The notes under the pieces are model-generated. The model did not search any database and was not told the DNA's origin. It saw nothing but the letters and a program-made list of their open reading frames with translations. Made by a program: the position numbers and the translations under genes. DNA of 64,000 nt, taken from NCBI RefSeq assembly GCF_027580225.2, contig NC_073346.2, forward strand, positions 5,978,001-6,042,000. The letters are read 5' to 3'. The stretch comes from Misgurnus anguillicaudatus. Its lineage: Eukaryota > Chordata > Actinopteri > Cypriniformes > Cobitidae. Below, piece after piece: positions 58,874 to 64,000 of this stretch (its first letter is position 1; every line of letters starts with the position of its first letter).

Positions 58874-59606
58874 TAGTGATTATGTGTGTATTAAATATTA
58901 AAAGATTTTGCGAACAGGACACAGCAGCAACAAATTACAAGCTATTCTGTAAATAAATTTGAATTAAAACAGCAGCCTTTGGCGAAGCCTATTCACAGAG
59001 ATGTCTTCTAATCTAACATCTTATCAATGTAAACCTGCTTCAGTTTGATGTCTAATGCAGTAATTAAAAGTCCTACTTGTTTGAAAGCTTTTTATTCATT
59101 GCCAGCTGAAGTATCGAGTCTCTACTCTTAATGTTTGGTTAAAGTATTGTCGATTGTTCTCTTTTCCACTGACGTGGTATAATTCGAGCTTTAGGAAAAG
59201 GTTAAAGCCAGCATCAAGCTCTTCGTGTGCAGGGCGCATCCAGACTGATTTACTCCTGCAGCAGGAGATTTCCCATTACACACATGCAGACTGCAACCCT
59301 CCAGAGACTTCAGAGACGAAACAAATCTGCTTTACATCATTTTGTTTTATGCGTAACATTCCTTTATTATTATTATTATTATTCAAAATATTTTTTATTG
59401 TAATATATAATCTATATTTAATAATGTAGCCTATTATAATAATTACACAGTATGATGTTTGCATTTGAAATAAAAATGTAGCTTATAATGTTAAATGTAC
59501 AGTAGGTGCAATGCAGGTGTGTGTCAATGGTCAGCATTTCTAACAGGTTCTGATTTGACATGTAGCAGCCGCTGGTCAGTGGGATCCAATGGGAAAATCC
59601 TGTCTG
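58874..59606 (+). other. ascc3-sim1 intergenic DNA
   Basis: No gene recognised; a (TTA)n run at 59365-59385 is the only repeat seen. An open frame at 59154-59429 has no recognisable domain. Confidence 0.6.
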
Positions 59607-59721
59607 GTCCCTGAGTTTCCAATGAGTCGAGAATCAGTGGGAGGAGCTATGCGCAATGAGCTAAGGGTCGGGGGGAGGGGATATGCGCAATGAGCTGAGG
59701 ATCAGGGGGAGGAGCTATGAC
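59607..59721 (+). promoter_or_regulatory. sim1: 34-bp tandem repeat upstream of sim1
   Basis: Units at 59641-59674 and 59675-59708 plus a partial unit at 59709-59721 share GAGG(A/G)G, TATGCGCAATGAGCT and a G-rich tail. A decayed earlier unit is visible at 59607-59640. It lies just upstream of the inferred first exon, so it probably sits in or next to the sim1 promoter. Confidence 0.6.
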
Positions 59722-59739
59722 TAAAAGAGACTTTCGCAA

Positions 59740-59879
59740 ACTCTCCTGAAAACAAGTTCCCTCTGGATACTAAGATGCCGTGTTTGCTGTGTAATTCTGC
59801 ACTCAGAGTTTGTCTGGATATTTGGGCTAATTTGGGCTAAAGACACACTGAACTACATAGCTGTGAGTTTGGATGCAAG
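59740..59879 (+). other. sim1: Putative non-coding first exon of sim1
   Basis: Ends at a strong donor AAG|GTAAGAAG (59880). A good acceptor, GTTTTCTTCAG, lies at 60102, so a 223-nt intron in the 5' UTR (59880-60102) is predicted, with exonic 5' UTR from 60103 to 60398. The 5' limit (transcription start) is a guess. No transcript evidence is available. Confidence 0.4.
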
Positions 59880-60359
59880 GTAAGAAGACCAGCAAGTTTT
59901 ATTTATTATAATAATTAAAAGTAAATCTGAAAATCTAATTTTGTAAAGGAAATAGCATATAGATATGCTATTTATGAAATATAATATGAAGTAGGCTATT
60001 TATAAAGCTCTATATGAACGCTAGTTGAAATTAATATTAACCTAAGTTTTGTTATGTTGGTTCACAACATTTAGGAAATGAAAGCGTTTGTGTTTTCTTC
60101 AGGGATTTTATGGTCAGTTGATGGACCGATTGACCTTCTCTTATAAAGATCTTCTGGGCCCAAGTGGATTTCACGTTGCATAAATAAAGCCTCACTACGA
60201 ATGAACATTAGAAGCATGACGGTGTGTTTGTTTCAAACGTGTGCGTGTAGGACATCTGGTGAGCTTCAGTAAATCTGGGAATGGCAGGACGTCACTGAAT
60301 GCTTCACATGGTGCTGAAAGTGCAGGAGATTTGCCGTATGCAGTTGAGTTTTGTCGTGA

Positions 60360-60587
<228 letters not shown>

Positions 60588-62638
60588 TGATCAAATATCT
60601 CCTTTTATTCTACCCTAGACATTGCATTAGTTATTTTTAATAATGATTGGATTTATTCCTATTACGATTTATTGTTCTGTATATTATTATGATGATGTTA
60701 TTAATATTAGTATTGTTGTTATTATTATAATTATTTGTATTATTATTATAGTTATGTTATTATTGTGTTGTTACGGTAAATTAAAATTAGCTTACGCTAA
60801 GCTTATAATTGTTCTGTTATTTCAGGCATGTAAATCTAAGAAAAAATAATAATAATAATTGCAGAAACAGCATAGTTTTGCTATATTATAAAATTAGCAG
60901 CAAATCATCATCAGTGATTAGCAGTGAGTTTTATAAACTTAAACTACATAAACACGCCGCAGTGACAATATATGATGGTTGTTGCGCGCTATCACAGCAG
61001 GTTTAAATAAATTATAAAGGAATAATAAATTATTATTTTTTAAATAGGTATTGTAAATCTACTTGAATCATGATTGTTTGTAAGTGTAGTTTCAGATACA
61101 GACGTCGAGATGCTTTAGTTTATTAGCGTCATTTCCCACCTTCTGTTACGCGTGACTGCAGACAAACTGCGCCAATTATCACCGTCTGATCAACACATGG
61201 CTTCATACAGCGCATCATTTACAAAATAACACCATTGTACTGTTTACTTTTTTATTGTTATTAGAATATTTTTTTTAATTATAACAACAACAATAACTAT
61301 TAATGTTTTAAACATCTAACAGGTTGTAGATCATGACTGTAAAAGTGCAGTACTGAAACCTGTTCAGTCAAAATCTCTAAATGAATTTAACTACGTTTTT
61401 GTGTTAGATATTTATGAATGCCACGAGAAAGAAATTACAATTGTACGCACTTTATAAATAACGCCAAGCTTAAATTTAATTTGACTAGTGCACTCTGTTT
61501 ATTTGTGTAACTATTTTTATATAGCAGTGTGGTCACATTGTCATCGGTGATTGATGTCTGAGCTAATTTTATCATTGTACTTAAATATACAGGTAGTCTA
61601 CATGTAGCCAATAAACACAAGACGGAAGAAAGATACAAGATAAAACGTGATTAAAACCCGGGATACATACAGTATAGCGTATTATAGTGATAAAAAGAAA
61701 TGCATTACGGCATAAGGCTTAACAGTACTTTTATTTATTTGAATTACACTGAGAATTAATAGATTATACAGTCTGAAAAATATTCAATATCTCACAGTCA
61801 AATATATTTCATAAAAGAAAACTATTTTCTCTTCAGTCAAGCTTTGGGATAAATATTCCGATATTTCAGATTATTTTAAAATCTACTGAATAACACCATG
61901 TGTTTAATTCATTATATTATAAAGAAATGTTGTGGTGAGGTTAAAGGTCAGTGAGGTCAGTGAGTAAAGTCAGCTCGCATGTAGTGTTAGAGGAAATGAG
62001 ACGGTAACATTTTATTACAAAATAAAGAAAGGTGAAGGGAGTTTTATGGTGCTTATTTATTGCTCGATTGCGCAGAGAATAACTCTGTCATACTGACTGA
62101 CACCGCAGTCAAACAATTGTCAAATTTTTCAAGAATTATGCTATTTTTATTTTCCTGTATTTGTTTTTTTGATGGTTTATTTTTAGTTGTAATTATTTTG
62201 TAACTCCTTTTGGATCTGTTTCATAACGGAAAAATAAAAAATAGGCTACGTTTTTATTTTGATTCATCACATTATTTTTATTTTAGAACAACATTATTTT
62301 ATAATAATATAAGATTATATATAAGCTTATGTCGCTTTAAATGTTTAGGCCTGACATCACAGCGCCTAAAGAAACACACAAACTATTACAGCAGAACCTC
62401 ATTTTCTGAGACATAACATAAGTTAATACATTTTCTTTTCTTGCAAGAAATGTAAAACACTTTTTGGAGAGATCAAAGGATCTTCTTTTGTTTGTACTTT
62501 ACTCATACTAAGATTATGTTCATGGTGAAGCAAATTCACTTATAAACACTGATATTCAAAAGACAAACCAACCTTTAGTTTTCAACTCATCGGTTTAGCT
62601 ATGACAAACAAAAATTAAATAGCGGGAAAAAGTAAAAG

Positions 62639-62640
<2 letters not shown>

Positions 62641-62704
<64 letters not shown>
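62641..62704. repeat. (TTA)n microsatellite
   Basis: 64 bp of uninterrupted TTA. Confidence 0.97.
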
Positions 62705-62707
<3 letters not shown>

Positions 62708-63254
62708 ATCATGATTAATATTATTATTATTATATAAAACAAAGTTTAATGTTATAACAATCTAATATCTCAATCTAAGTCAGTCGTATAAATCTGAGAC
62801 TCCTTACGGTATTTTTTAAATAATTTGGTCTATTTACCTATTTTTGTTACCCAGAATTTAAAAATATATATTTCTAAAATTATGTGTATCCTATAGGCTA
62901 TCTGATTGCGCCTGCCTGAAACCTGTTTACACGTCAGATGTTATTGACTATGTACAAATGTGGTTATTTTTTTAGACGGAGCTTGTTTGTAGAGCAATGT
63001 GATTGTTTCTGCTGAATAAACGCCAAGTCTATGTTTGTCTAGTATAAAAGTCGAATCAGAGCTTTTGCTTTCATCTGATGCTTGTTTTCGTGTGATTTGC
63101 ATTTCAATAAGGATTGTGTGTATGGGACTGTTTGCTTTATCGAGTTGCGCCGCCTGCACGGGAACATAATAAATACTCCTGATTTACATTCCACCTGTTT
63201 ACAATCAATTCAGTGTTAAAATATTGACCGATTGATTGCAAAATCACTCTAGCC

Positions 63255-63255
<1 letters not shown>

Positions 63256-63292
<37 letters not shown>
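63256..63292. repeat. (AAT)n microsatellite
   Basis: 37 bp of AAT repeats; a further (TTA)n of about 33 bp follows at 63401-63433. Confidence 0.95.
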
Positions 63293-63293
<1 letters not shown>

Positions 63294-63400
63294 CAACTCG
63301 TGCGTATATATTATTATTACTATTACTGTTTTATTGTTGATTATGTCTTGTACTATGTTGTAGCGCCTTGAGTATTAGAAAGGCGCATTACAAATAAAAT

Positions 63401-63432
<32 letters not shown>

Positions 63433-63539
63433 GTGTTTTTGGTGCACATTTTAGCTATTTTTTTATTTCTATGCTAACATCTGTCTCATGTATAATAATT
63501 CAGGTGCTGTATGTGTGTTATACATATATATTTAAATAG

Positions 63540-63622
63540 GTCTTGGAGAATCTTGGGGCCACGTGAGTCGGACCAGCTCTTTAGATAATGTGGGCCGCGA
63601 GCTTGGATCACATTTGCTTCAG
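63540..63622 (+). CDS. sim1: SIM1 coding exon 2: bHLH-PAS linker
   Basis: Acceptor TTTAAATAG, donor CAG|GTACAC, 83 nt completing the split Gly codon, ending in phase 0. Encodes [20 protein letters not shown] then ELGSHLLQ, the linker leading into the first PAS domain. With exon 1 it gives residues 1-86. The remaining exons lie beyond the window. Confidence 0.96.
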
Positions 63623-64000
63623 GTACACGCTTCAAAATCTTTTAACCATCACTGTGGTTAATGCGCGAATAATAAAATTCATGGTGTATTTTTTTAATCG
63701 AGGTAATGAACATTTAAGCGTTTTTAAGGATTTTAGGCTGTAGGCTGAGGAAAAATTCCTTTTACTCATCCGACTCCATGATAAACCCACAGGTCGATGG
63801 CTCAATGTTTACGCATTATTTTGATTTTTTTATATATAGTTATTTTGATAGATTATTTTGAATCATATTTTAACATTGTATAGTTCTATTAAATAGTTTA
63901 AATTGTGCGGCCTTTATAGTAGCCTAATACGACCTCTTGATTTGATTTACATCTTAAAATACATTCTGTATTGAAAATACAATAAAATAACCTCACGTGA
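63623..64000 (+). other. sim1: sim1 second intron, cut by the window edge
   Basis: AT-rich; nothing recognised. Confidence 0.7.

Noticed and set aside
59154..59429. 91-codon open frame between ascc3 and sim1
   Set aside because: No recognisable domain, ends in low-complexity Leu/Ile from a (TTA)n run, and no promoter or splice support.

Overview
The window is vertebrate genomic DNA from a teleost fish, most likely a cyprinid (zebrafish/carp group). It has GT-AG introns, several of them only 72-82 nt long. The protein-coding exons closely match vertebrate ASCC3 and SIM1. The introns are packed with fish-type DNA transposons (Tc1/mariner, hAT, TTAA-target MITEs), (CA)n, (TA)n and (TTA)n microsatellites, and a tRNA-derived SINE. 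No bacterial, viral or plasmid gene is present.

Positions 1-58,220 hold the 3' two thirds of ascc3 on the + strand. I place 28 exons (5445-57852) by splice sites and reading frame. They join without a frame break into 1,436 codons plus a stop. The product starts inside the C-terminal half of helicase cassette 1, then runs through Sec63-like domain 1, the complete helicase cassette 2 (Walker [18 protein letters not shown]) and Sec63-like domain 2. The 5' exons lie outside the window. The poly(A) signal is at 58202-58207.

About 2.5 kb downstream, on the same strand, sim1 begins. There is a likely non-coding first exon, a bHLH exon (60399-60573) and a second coding exon (63540-63622). The PAS domains lie beyond the window. 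The ascc3-to-sim1 head-to-tail order is also the arrangement I know from mammals, so the ascc3 introns may carry sim1 regulatory DNA. Several repeat-free intronic blocks are noted as candidates.

The rest is mobile and simple-sequence DNA. Many insertions can be delimited exactly by target-site duplications: hAT MITEs with 8-bp duplications, Tc1 elements with TA, and a large group of elements flanked by TTAA whose ends read AGGR...YCCT. Notable structures are a nested transposon stack at 17880-21014, a 924-bp palindromic TTAA element, a hybrid TTAA element, a 182-bp hairpin with 17-bp flanking duplications and a hammerhead-ribozyme-like core, and a 1.76-kb tetranucleotide array with a 525-bp higher-order duplication. 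No wholly new protein-coding system was found; the unusual material lies in the repeats and non-coding DNA.
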